Part shown: positions 15,816-25,748 of the stretch, one piece after another
How positions within the stretch are numbered: the stretch's first letter is position 1
Layout: each line of letters begins with the position of its first letter
Assembly (NCBI RefSeq): GCF_012931845.1
Contig: NZ_CP051884.1
Location: 3,100,001-3,164,000 of the forward strand
DNA: 64,000 nucleotides
Direction: 5' to 3'
Source of the DNA: Cellulomonas taurus
Lineage (GTDB): Bacteria; Actinomycetota; Actinomycetes; Actinomycetales; Cellulomonadaceae
The notes under the pieces: model-generated
The model's input: only the letters and a program-made list of their open reading frames with translations
Told to the model about the DNA's origin: nothing
The model's database searches: none
Program-made: the position numbers and the translations under genes

Positions 15816-18293
15816 TCAGGGCAGCTCGGCCCGGATCAGAGCCTCCCGGTCGGGGAGACCGAGCGTCGACAGCGCACGGTCGAGGTGCATGCGCGCGCTG
15901 GTCACACTCATGAACAGCCCCGCTGCCACCGCCTCGTCGTCGGCACCGGCCCGCACCAGTTCCACCACGTCGCGCTGGCGCTCGCTCAGCTGGGTGACGG
16001 CGTCCGGCACCGACTCGGTGAGGCCGAGGACGCCGCGCACCACGACGGCGAGTTCGGCCGCGGGCGGCACCTCGGCGAGCGCCGCGTGCATTCCCGGGCG
16101 GTCGTCGTCGGCGAAGGCCCGGTGCAGGCGGAACCAGGGCGCGAGCATCGGCATCGACACCCGGTCCAGGTGCTGCTCGATCACCGTCAGCTGCTCCGCC
16201 GTGTAGCGGGCGGGTCGGCGCAGCCAACACTCCAGCGCCACCCCGACCTGGCCGCGTTCGGCCCGGCGCAGCCCCTCCGCCCACAGCTCGTCGTCCACCG
16301 CCGCGGCGTCGACGTCGGTGGCGCCGTGGGCGACCAGGGCTTCGGCCAGCGGCAGCAGCGGGTCCAGCAGCGGGTGGAACCTGACCGGGGCCGCACGGAG
16401 TTCGGCGAGCAGGTTCTCGGCCGTGGACTGGTCGCCGAGCTGGACCTGCAGGCTCGCCGCCAGTGCCAGCGCGCGCAGGAAGAACGGTTGCTCGGCCGGC
16501 CCCGCCGTGCCGCAGCGCAGCGCGAGGCTCACCGCGACCCAGGCGACGTCGGGTCGACCGGTCAGGGACAGCACCTCGGCGAGCAGGCAGGCGTGCACCC
16601 GGACCCCGTCGGCGTCCAGCTCCTCGGCGGCTGCCTCCAATCGCGCCCGGGACTGTCGCTCGACCTCGTCCCAGTCCCCGAGCAGCAGCAGGGCGGTGGC
16701 ACGCAGACCGGACAGGAAATGGCCGAGGACACCCGGGGGGCCGGTGAGCTCCCCGCGCTCGGCCAGCGGCAGCGCGAGGTCGGGGCGACCGACGTCGATC
16801 AGGGCACCGGCCAGCACCGCCGTCAGCACCGCGATCCGCGAGTCGGTGCCGTCCACGGGGAGGGACTCCACCAGCGGGTCCACCGGTCGTCCCGCCCGCG
16901 CCAGCTCGAACACGCGGTGTCGGTACTCCTCGGCCTCGATCAGCGGTGCCAGATCCTCCCGGTGCTCGGCGGTCAGGCGGTCGACCTCGGCCCGGCCCCC
17001 GCCGCTCCACCGGGTGTGGATCAGGAAGCGCAGCCGGTAGAGCGCGCGGTCGATCGGATCGTCCTGGGGCGAGACGGCCGTGGTTCGGTAGACCTCGGCG
17101 AACTCCCCGGCCACCGGGCGGCGGCTCAGCACGGCGAGGTAGGCGTTCGCCGTGTGCACGCCGGGCGCTGCCGACCAGGCGGCGCGCAGCGCGGCTTCCT
17201 GCGCCACCTCGTGCTCCTCGATCTGGGCCGCCAGCTGGGCGACCCAGATCGCACCCGAGCCCGGGTCCGCGGCGGAGGGGGTGAGCAGGTCATCGAGCGT
17301 CGACCGCTCGCCGGCCCGGGTCCGGCCGTACCGCGGATCGACGGCCTGGGCGCGTTCGGCGAACTCGATGCGTCGGCGACCGGTCAGCCCGGCACGGAGC
17401 GCGGCGGCCAACGCCGGCGGCGAGACGGCGAGCTGCCCCGCGCCGAGCCGGAGCGGTGACCCGATCACTCTGCCGCGCTCGGTCAGCTCGCTCAGCAGGA
17501 GGGGGTCGACGACGTGCTCGGCGAGCCGATCCGGCACCGGTCCGAGCCAGGACAGGAACTCGAGCGCGTCGGCCTCCTCCCGGGTCAGGCGCGGCAGGAA
17601 CGCGTTGGCCACCCCGTCGGTCGGCAGGCTGGTGACGCTGGTGACCGCCTGCCACCGACCGTCACGGAGTTCGATCGCCCCGGCGTGCAGCGCGGCGTCG
17701 ATCAACACGTCGATCACCCGGGGGTTGCCGGCGGACCGCGCCGCGATCGACGCCAGCAGCGGCGCGGCGGGCGGGGCGCCGAGGTGTTCGGTCACCTGCT
17801 GCAGCACCGAGCTGTAGCTCATCGGTCGCAGCCACACGTCGGCGGGTGCACGGTCGGCCAGCAGCGCCGCGATCATCGGGAGGCCGTGCGGATCCCGGCG
17901 ACGCCCACCCGCCGTCGACACCACGCGGCACCCCACCTCGGTGAGCACCTGGTGCACCGTCTGCATGGTCCCCGCGTCCAGTGCGGCGGCGTCGTCGAGC
18001 AGCAGGGTCGCGCCGTCGGCGGACAGTTCGTCGGTCAACCACCGGGACGGGTCGCCGCCGGAACCACCTCGCACCGGGGTGGGCCAGGACGGGTGCGTCA
18101 GCAGCGCCGCCCGGTCAGCGGGGCCGGCCGCGCGGATCAGCACCGGGTGTGCGTCCCGGCCGGAGAGTCGCTCGGCCAGCCCGCGCAGCACTGTGCTGCG
18201 GCCAGAGCCGTCGTCGCCGCGGATCACGACGTCCCGGCCGAGTTCCAGCCAGGAATCGACGGCATCGAGGGTGAGTTCGAGATCGCGGAGCAC
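15816..18293 (-). CDS. LuxR-family AAA-ATPase transcriptional regulator
   Basis: 825-residue LAL-type regulator. A P-loop variant GDDGSGRST lies near residues 26-34 and a Walker B-like ATLLLDDAAAL near 95-105. A helical tetratricopeptide-like middle follows, then a C-terminal LuxR HTH (LSERQRDVVELVRAGADDEAVAAGLFMS...DRALSTLGL). The second Walker lysine position is arginine (GSGRS rather than GSGKS), so ATP turnover may be weakened. Sequence relation to the regulator at 11-2560 is only general. It is transcribed away from mshD with 206 bp between. Confidence 0.85.
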   Translation of the reverse strand: MLRDLELTLDAVDSWLELGRDVVIRGDDGSGRSTVLRGLAERLSGRDAHPVLIRAAGPADRAALLTHPSWPTPVRGGSGGDPSRWLTDELSADGATLLLDDAAALDAGTMQTVHQVLTEVGCRVVSTAGGRRRDPHGLPMIAALLADRAPADVWLRPMSYSSVLQQVTEHLGAPPAAPLLASIAARSAGNPRVIDVLIDAALHAGAIELRDGRWQAVTSVTSLPTDGVANAFLPRLTREEADALEFLSWLGPVPDRLAEHVVDPLLLSELTERGRVIGSPLRLGAGQLAVSPPALAAALRAGLTGRRRIEFAERAQAVDPRYGRTRAGERSTLDDLLTPSAADPGSGAIWVAQLAAQIEEHEVAQEAALRAAWSAAPGVHTANAYLAVLSRRPVAGEFAEVYRTTAVSPQDDPIDRALYRLRFLIHTRWSGGGRAEVDRLTAEHREDLAPLIEAEEYRHRVFELARAGRPVDPLVESLPVDGTDSRIAVLTAVLAGALIDVGRPDLALPLAERGELTGPPGVLGHFLSGLRATALLLLGDWDEVERQSRARLEAAAEELDADGVRVHACLLAEVLSLTGRPDVAWVAVSLALRCGTAGPAEQPFFLRALALAASLQVQLGDQSTAENLLAELRAAPVRFHPLLDPLLPLAEALVAHGATDVDAAAVDDELWAEGLRRAERGQVGVALECWLRRPARYTAEQLTVIEQHLDRVSMPMLAPWFRLHRAFADDDRPGMHAALAEVPPAAELAVVVRGVLGLTESVPDAVTQLSERQRDVVELVRAGADDEAVAAGLFMSVTSARMHLDRALSTLGLPDREALIRAELP

Positions 18294-18499
18294 GGAGGCA
18301 CCTCTCAGCTGGGTACGGCGTGTCCGCGACCCTAGGAACTCGGTGCCACACGGAGTACCCGAATCCGCCCGAATAGGGGGTAAGCCCGGCCCTGTGAGGT
18401 AGTGGATCGAAGCAATGTGAGTAGCGAATGCCCACGACCAGAGTGCCGACCGCTCATGGATGAGTACTCAGACCACGAACAGACTGATAGGGATGACGC

Positions 18500-19390
18500 A
18501 TGAGCCACACCGTGCGCCGCACGACCGGGTCCCTCCCCGACGCCACCGCCGGATCCGTCCGTGCGCTCGCCCGGGCCGCCGCCGATATCGACGGCGTGCC
18601 GCCGCTGTCCGAGCAGCCGTTGCTGTGGCTGACCGGCGGCGGACCCGCCGTCCACCACTTGCTGGTCGGCCCGGACGAGGCACCGACCGGCTACGCGCAG
18701 CTGGACCTGCGCGATCCGGCGCGGGCCACCGCCGAGCTGGTGGTGCACCCGGAGCACCGTCGGACCGGCCGGGGCACCGCTCTGCTGGACGCGTTGACCA
18801 CCACCGCCGAGCAGGTGGACGTCTGGGCGCACGGCGACCTCCCCGCCGCCCGCTCGCTCGCCGCCCGCCGCGGCCTGCCGGTGGTCCGCGAGCTCTGGCA
18901 GATGCGGCTCGATCCCCTGACCACCCCCGCCGCACCGATGCCCACACCGCCGGACGTGCTGGTTCGTCCCTTCGTGCCCGGGCGGGACGAGGGCCCCTGG
19001 CTGGCGCTGAACGCCGCGGCCTTCGCGCACCACCCCGAGCAGGGCCGGCTCGACCGCGCCGACCTGACGGCGCGGCAGAACGAACCGTGGTTCGACCCGG
19101 CCGGATTCCTGCTCGCCGAGTCCCGGGCCGACGGGCGGCTGCTCGCGGCGGGTTGGACCAAGGTGCCGCCGGGTGAGGACGAAGGCGAGATCTACGTGCT
19201 GGGGGTGCATCCCGGGGCGCAGGGCCGCGGACTGGGGCGCCTGCTGACCGACCGGATGCTGAGCCATCTGGCCGACCGGGGTCTGCGCGCCGTCGTCCTC
19301 TACACCGAGGGCGACAACACCCCGGCCGTCCGCACCTATCAGCGCGCGGGCTTCGTCCGCAGCGCGGTGGACGTGGTGTTCCGGCTCTGA
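18500..19390 (+). CDS. mshD: Mycothiol synthase MshD
   Basis: 296-residue double-GNAT acetyltransferase that completes mycothiol by acetylating the cysteine amine of Cys-GlcN-inositol with acetyl-CoA. The N-terminal GNAT lobe contains LVVHPEHRRTGRGTALLDAL and the catalytically used C-terminal lobe IYVLGVHPGAQGRGLGRLL, both acetyl-CoA loops. Length and two-domain order match MshD. An 'agggatgacgc' leader precedes the ATG. Mycothiol is the actinobacterial glutathione substitute, which helps place the organism. Confidence 0.92.
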   Translation: MSHTVRRTTGSLPDATAGSVRALARAAADIDGVPPLSEQPLLWLTGGGPAVHHLLVGPDEAPTGYAQLDLRDPARATAELVVHPEHRRTGRGTALLDALTTTAEQVDVWAHGDLPAARSLAARRGLPVVRELWQMRLDPLTTPAAPMPTPPDVLVRPFVPGRDEGPWLALNAAAFAHHPEQGRLDRADLTARQNEPWFDPAGFLLAESRADGRLLAAGWTKVPPGEDEGEIYVLGVHPGAQGRGLGRLLTDRMLSHLADRGLRAVVLYTEGDNTPAVRTYQRAGFVRSAVDVVFRL

Positions 19391-19483
19391 CCGGCTGTCC
19401 ACAGCCGCTGCCGGAGGCCGGTGGTCCCCAGGGCGCGGGAACTCGGTCACCCACTGGACACCTTCCGGTGTCATATTGGGGCG

Positions 19484-22042
19484 ATGAGCGACAACCCGGA
19501 CCAGCCGCCCCGCGGTCGCACCCGGCGGACCACCGCCACCAGCAGCACCGCCGCCCCGACCAGCAGCTCCTCGACCAGTAGCCGCAGGACGGCGAGCAGC
19601 CGAGGTGCGAACGGTGCGGGCAGCAACGGCCGCGCCTCGGGCACCAGAACGCAGGACGGGCGCTCGACCCGCTCCCGGTCGACGACCGGAACCGCTGCCG
19701 AACCCGGCACGGGCGGTTCCCCGACCACCGGCGCCTCCACGGCGGCGGCGCAGCTGGCGGAGGACGCACGCACCCGGACCGGTCGCCCGCTGGCACCGGA
19801 GCTCGCCGCGCACATCGCCGAGCACATCGCCCCGGTGTCCGAACCCGGCTCCGCGGAGGGGCTGGACGCCGCTCCCCTGCCCGACGACCGCTTCCTCGAC
19901 CGCGAGTTGTCCTGGCTGGCGTTCAACCAGCGGGTGCTCGAACTCGGCGAGGACGACACCCAGCCGCTGCTGGAACGGGTGCGCTACCTGGCGATCTTCG
20001 CCTCGAACCTGGACGAGTTCTTCATGGTCCGGGTCGCCGGCCTGAAGCGCCGGATCGCGGCCGGGCTGGCCGTCACCGCCGCCTCCGGGCTCAGCCCGCG
20101 CCAGGTCCTGGAGTCGATCAGCGAGCGCGCCCACGACCTGATGAAGCGGCATGCCAAGGTCTTCGCCGAGCAGGTGCAGCCCGCCCTCGCCGCCGAGGGC
20201 ATCACGCTGGTCCGCTGGGAGGAACTGGGCGACACCGAGCAGGACCGGCTGCGCAAGTTCTTCCGCAAGCAGATCTTCCCGGTGCTCACCCCGCTGGCCG
20301 TCGACCCGGCCCACCCGTTCCCCTACATCTCCGGGCTGTCGTTGAACCTGGCCGTGGTGGTGGCGAACCCGACCACCGGCAAGGAGCACTTCGCGCGGGT
20401 GAAGGTCCCGCCGCTGCTCCCCCGGTACATCGCGGTGGACGCCAAGGGCCGCCCGGCCGCCGTCGCCGCCCAGGCACCGGTGGACAAGCGCCCGATGTCC
20501 TTCGTGCCGATCGAGGACGTGATCGCCCAGCACCTGGACTACCTGTTCCCCGGGATGGAGATCCGCGAGCACCACACCTTCCGGGTCACCCGCAACGAGG
20601 ACGTGGAGGTCGAGGAGGACGACGCCGAGAACCTGTTGCAGGCGCTGGAGAAGGAGCTGCTGCGCCGCCGGTTCGGCCCCCCGGTCCGGCTCGAGGTCGC
20701 CGACAGCATCAGCCCGCGCATCCGGCAGCTGCTGATCCGCGAGCTCGGCGTGGTCGAGGAGGAGGTGTACGAGCTCCCCGCACCCCTGGACCACACCGGC
20801 CTCAACCTGATCGCCGACCTGGACCGGCCGGATCTGCAGTACCCGAAGTTCGTGCCCACCACGCACCGCTTCCTGGCCGAGGTCGAGTCCGCCACGCCGA
20901 CCGACGTGTTCGCGGCCATCAGGGCCCGGGACATCCTGCTGCACCACCCCTACGACTCGTTCAGCACCTCGGTCCAGACCTTCCTGGAGCAGGCGGCCGC
21001 CGACCCCAAGGTGCTCGCGATCAAGCAGACGCTGTACCGGACCTCCGGTGACTCGCCGATCGTGGATGCGCTGATCGACGCCGCCGAGGCCGGCAAGCAG
21101 GTGCTGGCCCTGGTCGAGATCAAGGCCCGGTTCGACGAGCAGGCCAACATCGGCTGGGCGCGCAAGCTGGAGCAGGCCGGGGTGCACGTCGTGTACGGCA
21201 TCGTCGGGCTGAAGACGCACGCCAAGCTCTCCCTGGTCGTGCGCCAGGAGTCCGACGGCCTGCGCCGCTACTGCCACGTCGGCACCGGCAACTACAACCC
21301 GAAGACCGCCCGGATCTACACCGACCTCGGCCTGCTCACCTGCGATCCGGACGTCGGCCAGGACCTCACCCGGCTGTTCAACCAGCTGTCCGGTTACGCG
21401 CCCAAGTCCCGGTTCCACCGCCTGCTGGTCGCACCCCGATCCGTCCGGGCCGGTCTGATCGAACGGATCGACCGGGAGGCGCAGGCAGCCCGCGAGGGCC
21501 GTCCGAGCTGGATCAAGATCAAGGTGAACTCGATGGTCGATGAGGAGACCATCGACGCCCTGTACCGGGCCTCCAGCGCCGGGGTACCGGTGGACCTGGT
21601 GGTCCGGGGGATCTGCGCGATGCGACCCGGGGTGCCCGGCCTGTCCGAGACCGTGCGGGTGCGCTCCATCCTGGGCCGGTTCCTGGAGCACTCCCGGGTG
21701 TTCGCGTTCTGCGCCGACGGCGGGATGCGCAAGGACCTGGTCGATGGCGGCAAGGAGTCCGACGTGCTGATCCCCGGCCCGGAGGTCTTCATCGGCTCGG
21801 CCGACCTGATGCACCGCAACCTGGACCGCCGGGTCGAGGCGCTGGTGCGGATCTCCGACCCGGAGCAGATCGCCGACCTGGTCGACCTGATGGACGCGTC
21901 CATGGCCGATGCCACCGTCTCCTGGCACCTCGCGGCGGACGGGACCTGGACCCGGCACGACACCGGTGAGGAGGGACGGCTGCGCGACCTGCAGTCGAGT
22001 CTGATCTACCGGCAGCGCCGCCGACTGGGCGCGGGCCGATGA
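19484..22042 (+). CDS. ppk1: Polyphosphate kinase 1
   Basis: 852-residue enzyme reversibly making polyphosphate from ATP. Family core from about residue 130 ([20 protein letters not shown]), with the two phosphorylatable histidine sites in [11 protein letters not shown] and RFLEHSRVF and the [18 protein letters not shown] motif. The first roughly 110 residues are a Ser/Thr/Arg-rich disordered extension ([19 protein letters not shown]) not needed for the fold. The ATG at 19484 is preferred over an upstream GTG because a -10-like CATATT ends 6 bp before it and no ribosome-binding site is present, suggesting a leaderless mRNA. It overlaps the mutT1-like gene by 4 bp. Confidence 0.92.
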   Translation: MSDNPDQPPRGRTRRTTATSSTAAPTSSSSTSSRRTASSRGANGAGSNGRASGTRTQDGRSTRSRSTTGTAAEPGTGGSPTTGASTAAAQLAEDARTRTGRPLAPELAAHIAEHIAPVSEPGSAEGLDAAPLPDDRFLDRELSWLAFNQRVLELGEDDTQPLLERVRYLAIFASNLDEFFMVRVAGLKRRIAAGLAVTAASGLSPRQVLESISERAHDLMKRHAKVFAEQVQPALAAEGITLVRWEELGDTEQDRLRKFFRKQIFPVLTPLAVDPAHPFPYISGLSLNLAVVVANPTTGKEHFARVKVPPLLPRYIAVDAKGRPAAVAAQAPVDKRPMSFVPIEDVIAQHLDYLFPGMEIREHHTFRVTRNEDVEVEEDDAENLLQALEKELLRRRFGPPVRLEVADSISPRIRQLLIRELGVVEEEVYELPAPLDHTGLNLIADLDRPDLQYPKFVPTTHRFLAEVESATPTDVFAAIRARDILLHHPYDSFSTSVQTFLEQAAADPKVLAIKQTLYRTSGDSPIVDALIDAAEAGKQVLALVEIKARFDEQANIGWARKLEQAGVHVVYGIVGLKTHAKLSLVVRQESDGLRRYCHVGTGNYNPKTARIYTDLGLLTCDPDVGQDLTRLFNQLSGYAPKSRFHRLLVAPRSVRAGLIERIDREAQAAREGRPSWIKIKVNSMVDEETIDALYRASSAGVPVDLVVRGICAMRPGVPGLSETVRVRSILGRFLEHSRVFAFCADGGMRKDLVDGGKESDVLIPGPEVFIGSADLMHRNLDRRVEALVRISDPEQIADLVDLMDASMADATVSWHLAADGTWTRHDTGEEGRLRDLQSSLIYRQRRRLGAGR

Positions 22043-23073
22043 GCGCTGGCACCTCGGTCGCCGACGCCGCACGCGCCGCCCGCACCGCCCGGGAGGCCCG
22101 GCGACCGCAGGTGGTCGAAGCGGCCGGCGCCCTGGTGTGGCGGGTGCGACAGGGCCGGTTGCAGGTCGCCCTGGTGCACCGGCCCCGCTACCGGGACTGG
22201 TCCTGGCCCAAGGGCAAGGTCGAACCGGAGGAACACGTCACCGTCGCTGCCATCCGGGAGGTCGAGGAGGAGACCGGGCTGCCGATCGTGCTGGGTCGCC
22301 CGCTGCCCGGCCTGCAGTACGCGATGTCCGACGGCCGGCACAAGCGGGTGCACTATTGGGCCGCGCAGGTCGCCGGACGGCCGGAGGGCGCCGCCTTGCA
22401 GGCCCGGCCCCCGGTGCATCACGCCGACGCCTCGGAGATCGACCGGGTCGCCTGGATGGACACCGACGTCGCCCGGCGCAAGCTCACCCGGCGCGCCGAC
22501 GTCGAACCGTTGGACGCCCTGGTCAAGGCCCATCACAAGGGCAGGTTGGACACCCGTGCGCTCGTGGTGGTCCGGCACGGCCGTGCCCGCAGCCGCGCCG
22601 CCCACGGTGCCGAGGAAGCGACGAGACCGCTCACCCCGGTCGGCCGCCGCCAAGCCGAGGACCTGGTGCCGCTGCTGTCGGCCTTCGGCGTCGCGGAGCT
22701 GATCAGCAGCCCGTGGACCCGCTGCCGCGCCACCGTCGAGCCCTATGCCGCCGCCGCCGGGCTGCGGCTCACCGAACTGCCCGCCCTGACGGAACATGCG
22801 AACGCCGGCGACCCGGCCGCCACCACCAACGCCGCCGAGGCGCTGCTCGCCGCCCGGGGCGGATCGGTCGATCTCGCGGTGTGCACCCATCGCCCGGTGC
22901 TCCCGACCGTCCTCGGGGTGATCGCGGCCCACGCCCGGACCAAGGCGCGGGCGGCACTGCCGGAGTCCGACCCGTGGCTGCGGCCCGGGGAGATGCTGGT
23001 CGCGCACGTGTCCACCACGCCGGAGAAGGACGGGCAGCCGCGGGTGCTGGCGGTGGAGCGGCACCTGCCCTGA
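22039..23073 (+). CDS. mutT1: MutT1-like Nudix hydrolase with C-terminal histidine phosphatase domain
   Basis: 344 residues in two domains: an N-terminal Nudix hydrolase with a complete Nudix box (GKVEPEEH...REVEEETGL, residues about 57-79) and a C-terminal histidine phosphatase with RHG at 179-181 and a late CTHRPVLP carrying the second histidine. This is the mycobacterial MutT1 layout, which removes oxidised guanine nucleotides and diadenosine polyphosphates and is likewise encoded beside ppk. The ATGA overlap with ppk indicates coupled translation. A hairpin with an A/T-rich base follows the stop. Confidence 0.85.
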   Translation: MSAGTSVADAARAARTAREARRPQVVEAAGALVWRVRQGRLQVALVHRPRYRDWSWPKGKVEPEEHVTVAAIREVEEETGLPIVLGRPLPGLQYAMSDGRHKRVHYWAAQVAGRPEGAALQARPPVHHADASEIDRVAWMDTDVARRKLTRRADVEPLDALVKAHHKGRLDTRALVVVRHGRARSRAAHGAEEATRPLTPVGRRQAEDLVPLLSAFGVAELISSPWTRCRATVEPYAAAAGLRLTELPALTEHANAGDPAATTNAAEALLAARGGSVDLAVCTHRPVLPTVLGVIAAHARTKARAALPESDPWLRPGEMLVAHVSTTPEKDGQPRVLAVERHLP

Positions 23074-23106
23074 CGGAAAATGTGGGACTCCCGCAAGATT
23101 TTTCCG
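23074..23106 (+). terminator. Terminator after ppk-mutT1
   Basis: Inverted repeat cggaaaa/ttttccg starting 1 bp after the mutT1 stop, enclosing a second paired region (gtggga/cccgc). The descending arm contains a T-run, giving the closest thing to a classical intrinsic terminator in this window. Confidence 0.6.
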
Positions 23107-23195
23107 CTCCTGCATTCACACAAAGCTGTGCGCTCGATAGAGTAATTCGCGCAAGGGGCACTCGCCCTGATTGTCGCGCGAAGGGTGCGTTTCAT

Positions 23196-23435
23196 ATGGG
23201 ATTGAGGAAGACTGCGGGCATCGCGCTCGCCACGGTGGCGCTGTTCGGAGCAACCACTCTGGCCGCTCCAGCGGCCCAAGCTCTGTTGCCGATCAAATGG
23301 GGACCCTATCCGACCTACGCCGCGTGTAAGGACCGGATGGAGCGGGCGAAACCCTATGTCACCCGGGTGAGCGCGTGCAGCGGGGAAAAGCAGGGCAACG
23401 GAACCGTGCTGTGGTACTTCCGCTCTACCCAGTGA
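23196..23435 (+). CDS. Small secreted cationic protein
   Basis: 79-residue precursor: MGLRKTAGIALATVALFG leader, a hydrophobic core and an APAAQA cleavage site near residue 29. The mature peptide is about 50 residues, basic and aromatic, with only two cysteines (YAACKDRM and VSACSGE) that could form one disulfide. The pattern YPTYAACKDRMERAKPYVTRV is seen in small secreted proteins of unknown function in actinobacteria. The upstream 120 bp are noticeably richer in A/T than the surroundings, consistent with its own promoter. No homologous enzyme is recognised. The frame ends just before a strong bidirectional hairpin. Confidence 0.75.
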   Translation: MGLRKTAGIALATVALFGATTLAAPAAQALLPIKWGPYPTYAACKDRMERAKPYVTRVSACSGEKQGNGTVLWYFRSTQ

Positions 23436-23447
23436 CGGCTCCACATA

Positions 23448-23483
23448 CGAACGGCGCGCCCCCGTGCGGGGACGCGCCGTTCG
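23448..23483. terminator. Bidirectional terminator between convergent genes
   Basis: Perfect 11-bp arms cgaacggcgcg/cgcgccgttcg with an additional inner cccc/gggg pairing and a GTG loop. It lies between the ends of the secreted-peptide gene (+) and the lipoprotein gene (-), 12-14 bp from each stop. Confidence 0.85.
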
Positions 23484-23496
23484 TCGTGCGGTCAGC

Positions 23497-23988
23497 TCAG
23501 AGAGCGGAGCCCTTCAGGGTGCCGGTCACCCGCTCCGGGCTCATCACGATGCACTGGATGACCCGGTCGTCCGCCTGCTCCCAGCCGTCCTGCAGCGGGG
23601 TCATCGGCTGGACGTCCAGCGTGGACTCCTCGTAGGAGAGGCCGACGAACGGGGCGAACTCGTCGTAGCAGAACTGGGACGCCTGCTCCTGGATGTCGGT
23701 CGGGTAGTCACCCTTCGGCAGCTCGGTCTCGGCGTAGATCTCCGAGTCGTGCTCGTCGGCGCACGGCACGGTCGGCAGCGACGACACCTCCTCGGCGAGC
23801 TGGCTGGAGGCGAGGTCGAGGCAGTCGCCCACGGCGATGGTGAACACGTTCGCGTCGGCGGATGCGGTGATCTCACCCGAGGACTCGTCGCGCTGGGCGT
23901 CCGGCGCGGAGGAGCAGCCGGAGAGGGCGAGGGAGGCCACAGCGAGGCCCCCGAGGACATAGGTGAGGTTCAGCTTCCGCACAGACAT
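23497..23988 (-). CDS. Septum-formation-family lipoprotein
   Basis: 163-residue lipoprotein: signal peptide with lipobox LSGC (Cys25), an acidic Ser-rich spacer, then one domain matching the actinobacterial septum-formation family (Septum_form): VGDCLDL near residue 52, VPCADEHDSEIYAE, and a C-terminal VIQCIVM. Three or four conserved cysteines suggest disulfides outside the membrane. Members are found as domains of membrane proteins; evidence for a direct division role is thin. The ATG at 23988 fits the leader best. It lies downstream of pit on the same strand but with a 77-bp gap. Confidence 0.78.
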   Translation of the reverse strand: MSVRKLNLTYVLGGLAVASLALSGCSSAPDAQRDESSGEITASADANVFTIAVGDCLDLASSQLAEEVSSLPTVPCADEHDSEIYAETELPKGDYPTDIQEQASQFCYDEFAPFVGLSYEESTLDVQPMTPLQDGWEQADDRVIQCIVMSPERVTGTLKGSAL

Positions 23989-24065
23989 GTCACGCAGTGA
24001 ACCGGATGACCAGCCGATTCGTCCAGTTGAACCGAATTGTCCCAGGTGCTCCGAACGAGTGACGG

Positions 24066-25067
24066 TCAGCCCAGGATCGCGTGCAGCACGACGTAGACCA
24101 CCGCTGCCACCGCGGCCGCTGCCGGGATCGTCAGGATCCAGGCGGCGCCGATGCTCTTGGCCACACCCCAGCGCACCGCCGACAGCCGCTTGGTCGCGCC
24201 CACACCCATGATCGCCGAGGTGATCGTGTGCGTGGTCGAGACCGGCGCGTGCAGCCAGTAGGCGTTCAGGTACAGGACCACGGCCGACACCGACTCGGCG
24301 ACGAAGCCGCGCGCCGGGTCCAGCTCGATGATCTTGCGACCGAGGGTCCGCATGATCCGCCAGCCACCCGAATAGGTGCCCAAGGAGATCGCGGTGGCCG
24401 CCGCCAGCTTGACCCACAGCGGGATCGAGTCGCCGTCGTGGAAGCCACCGGCCACCAGCGCCAGCACGATCACACCCATGGTCTTCTGCGCGTCCTGCAG
24501 ACCGTGCCCCAGTGCCATCGCCGCTGCGGACGCGGTCTGCGCGAGCCGGAACCGACGCTGCGCCGGAGCCGGGGACGCCCGGCGCACCAGCCACAGCACA
24601 CCGACCATGACCCCGAACGCGGCGGCGAAGCCGAGCAGCGGGGAGATGACCATCGGCAGGACGACCTTGTCCAGGATCGCCGACCAGTGCACGGTGATCC
24701 CGGAGGCGACACCGACCCCGGCCAGGCCGCCGATCAGCGCGTGCGTCGAGGACGACGGCAGACCGAGCCACCAGGTGATCAGGTTCCAGGTGATCGCACC
24801 GACCAGTGCGGACAGCACGATCACCAGACCGGAGTGGGGTGCGACGTCGTCGATGCTGACGATGTCGTGGGCGATGGTGGTCGCGACATGGGTGCCCAGC
24901 AGCGCACCCAGCAGGTTGAACACCGCCGCCATCAGCAGCGCCGCCCGCGGGGTCAGTGCCCGGGTGGACACCGAGGTCGCGATGGCGTTCGCCGCGTCGT
25001 GGAAGCCGTTGGTGTAGTCGAAGCCGAGCGCGAACGCGACGACCACGACGACGAGCGCGATCTCCAC
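24066..25067 (-). CDS. pit: Low-affinity inorganic phosphate transporter (Pit family)
   Basis: 333-residue polytopic membrane protein of the PiT family, which takes up metal-phosphate complexes using the proton gradient. Duplicated signature motifs are present: GFDYTNGFHDAANAIATSVSTR at the N-terminus and the matching WLHAPVSTTHTITSAIMGVG near the C-terminus, with SSSTHALIGGLAG between. The start lies 6 bp after the stop of the DUF47 gene, a classical pair. Expression should follow the PHO-box-like promoter upstream of that gene. Confidence 0.92.
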   Translation of the reverse strand: MEIALVVVVVAFALGFDYTNGFHDAANAIATSVSTRALTPRAALLMAAVFNLLGALLGTHVATTIAHDIVSIDDVAPHSGLVIVLSALVGAITWNLITWWLGLPSSSTHALIGGLAGVGVASGITVHWSAILDKVVLPMVISPLLGFAAAFGVMVGVLWLVRRASPAPAQRRFRLAQTASAAAMALGHGLQDAQKTMGVIVLALVAGGFHDGDSIPLWVKLAAATAISLGTYSGGWRIMRTLGRKIIELDPARGFVAESVSAVVLYLNAYWLHAPVSTTHTITSAIMGVGATKRLSAVRWGVAKSIGAAWILTIPAAAAVAAVVYVVLHAILG

Positions 25068-25073
25068 GGGAGC

Positions 25074-25694
25074 TCAGGACTCCTTGAGCGCGATGGTCTC
25101 GACCATGTTCGCGACCTTCTCGAAGGCGTCGGCCGCGTCCTCCAGCTTCTCGACGACCTCCTTGAGCTTCATCAGCAGGATCGGGTCGGCGATCTCGTCG
25201 AACATCTGGGCGAGCAGCTTGCGGTGCGACTTGTCCGCCTGGTTCTCCAGCCGGTTCACCTCGACCCAGTAGTCGCCGAGGGAGTCCATCGAACGCAGCT
25301 TCGGCATCGCCTCGGCGGTCAGCTCGGCGCAGCGCTGCAGCACCTGCACCTGGTCCGACACCCGCTTGGGCAGCTCGTTGAGCTTGTAGAGGACGATCAG
25401 GTCGGCCGCTTCCTCCATGAAGTCCATGCAGTCGTCGAGGGAGGAGGCCAGACCGTAGATGTCGTCCCGGTCGAACGGGGTGACGAAGGTCTGGTTCAAC
25501 CGACGCATGATCGAGTGGGTCGCCTCATCGGCGAGGTGCTCGACCTCGTTGATCTGCTTGGCGATCGCCTTGCGGGCCTGGCGGTCGGCACCGAGCAGCT
25601 CGGCGAGCAGATTCGCGCCGGTCACGAGGTGGGCCGCGGAGGCAGCGAGGAGGTCGAAGAACGAGGTGTCGCGCGGGGTGAGGCGCAGGCGCAC
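25074..25694 (-). CDS. DUF47/PhoU-like accessory protein of the Pit transporter
   Basis: 206-residue all-helical protein of the DUF47 (TIGR00153) family, PhoU-like, thought to modulate Pit transporters. Features seen: FFDLLAASAAHLVTGANLLAELL, EHLADEATHSIMRRLNQTFVTPFDRDDIYGLAS and DDCMDFMEEAADLIVLYKL, the last two carrying the conserved acidic metal-site residues. The pair DUF47-pit with a 6-bp gap is widespread in actinobacteria. It is the first gene behind the PHO-like repeats. Confidence 0.9.
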   Translation of the reverse strand: MRLRLTPRDTSFFDLLAASAAHLVTGANLLAELLGADRQARKAIAKQINEVEHLADEATHSIMRRLNQTFVTPFDRDDIYGLASSLDDCMDFMEEAADLIVLYKLNELPKRVSDQVQVLQRCAELTAEAMPKLRSMDSLGDYWVEVNRLENQADKSHRKLLAQMFDEIADPILLMKLKEVVEKLEDAADAFEKVANMVETIALKES

Positions 25695-25748
25695 GGGAGA
25701 CTCCCGATCGGAGGGCTCTAGGTCAGGCTCAGGCTAGGGCAGCCAACG

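Noticed and set aside
14512..17010. 832-residue reading that extends the flavin monooxygenase gene upstream
   Set aside because: The first 410 residues are an Arg/Gly-rich frame overlapping the LuxR gene on the same strand. The conserved enzyme starts at 15777.
18332..22072. 1246-codon open frame on the minus strand
   Set aside because: It is antisense to mshD and ppk, whose products are conserved. Its translation is low-complexity (Gln, Gly, Arg, Val-rich) and has no domains.
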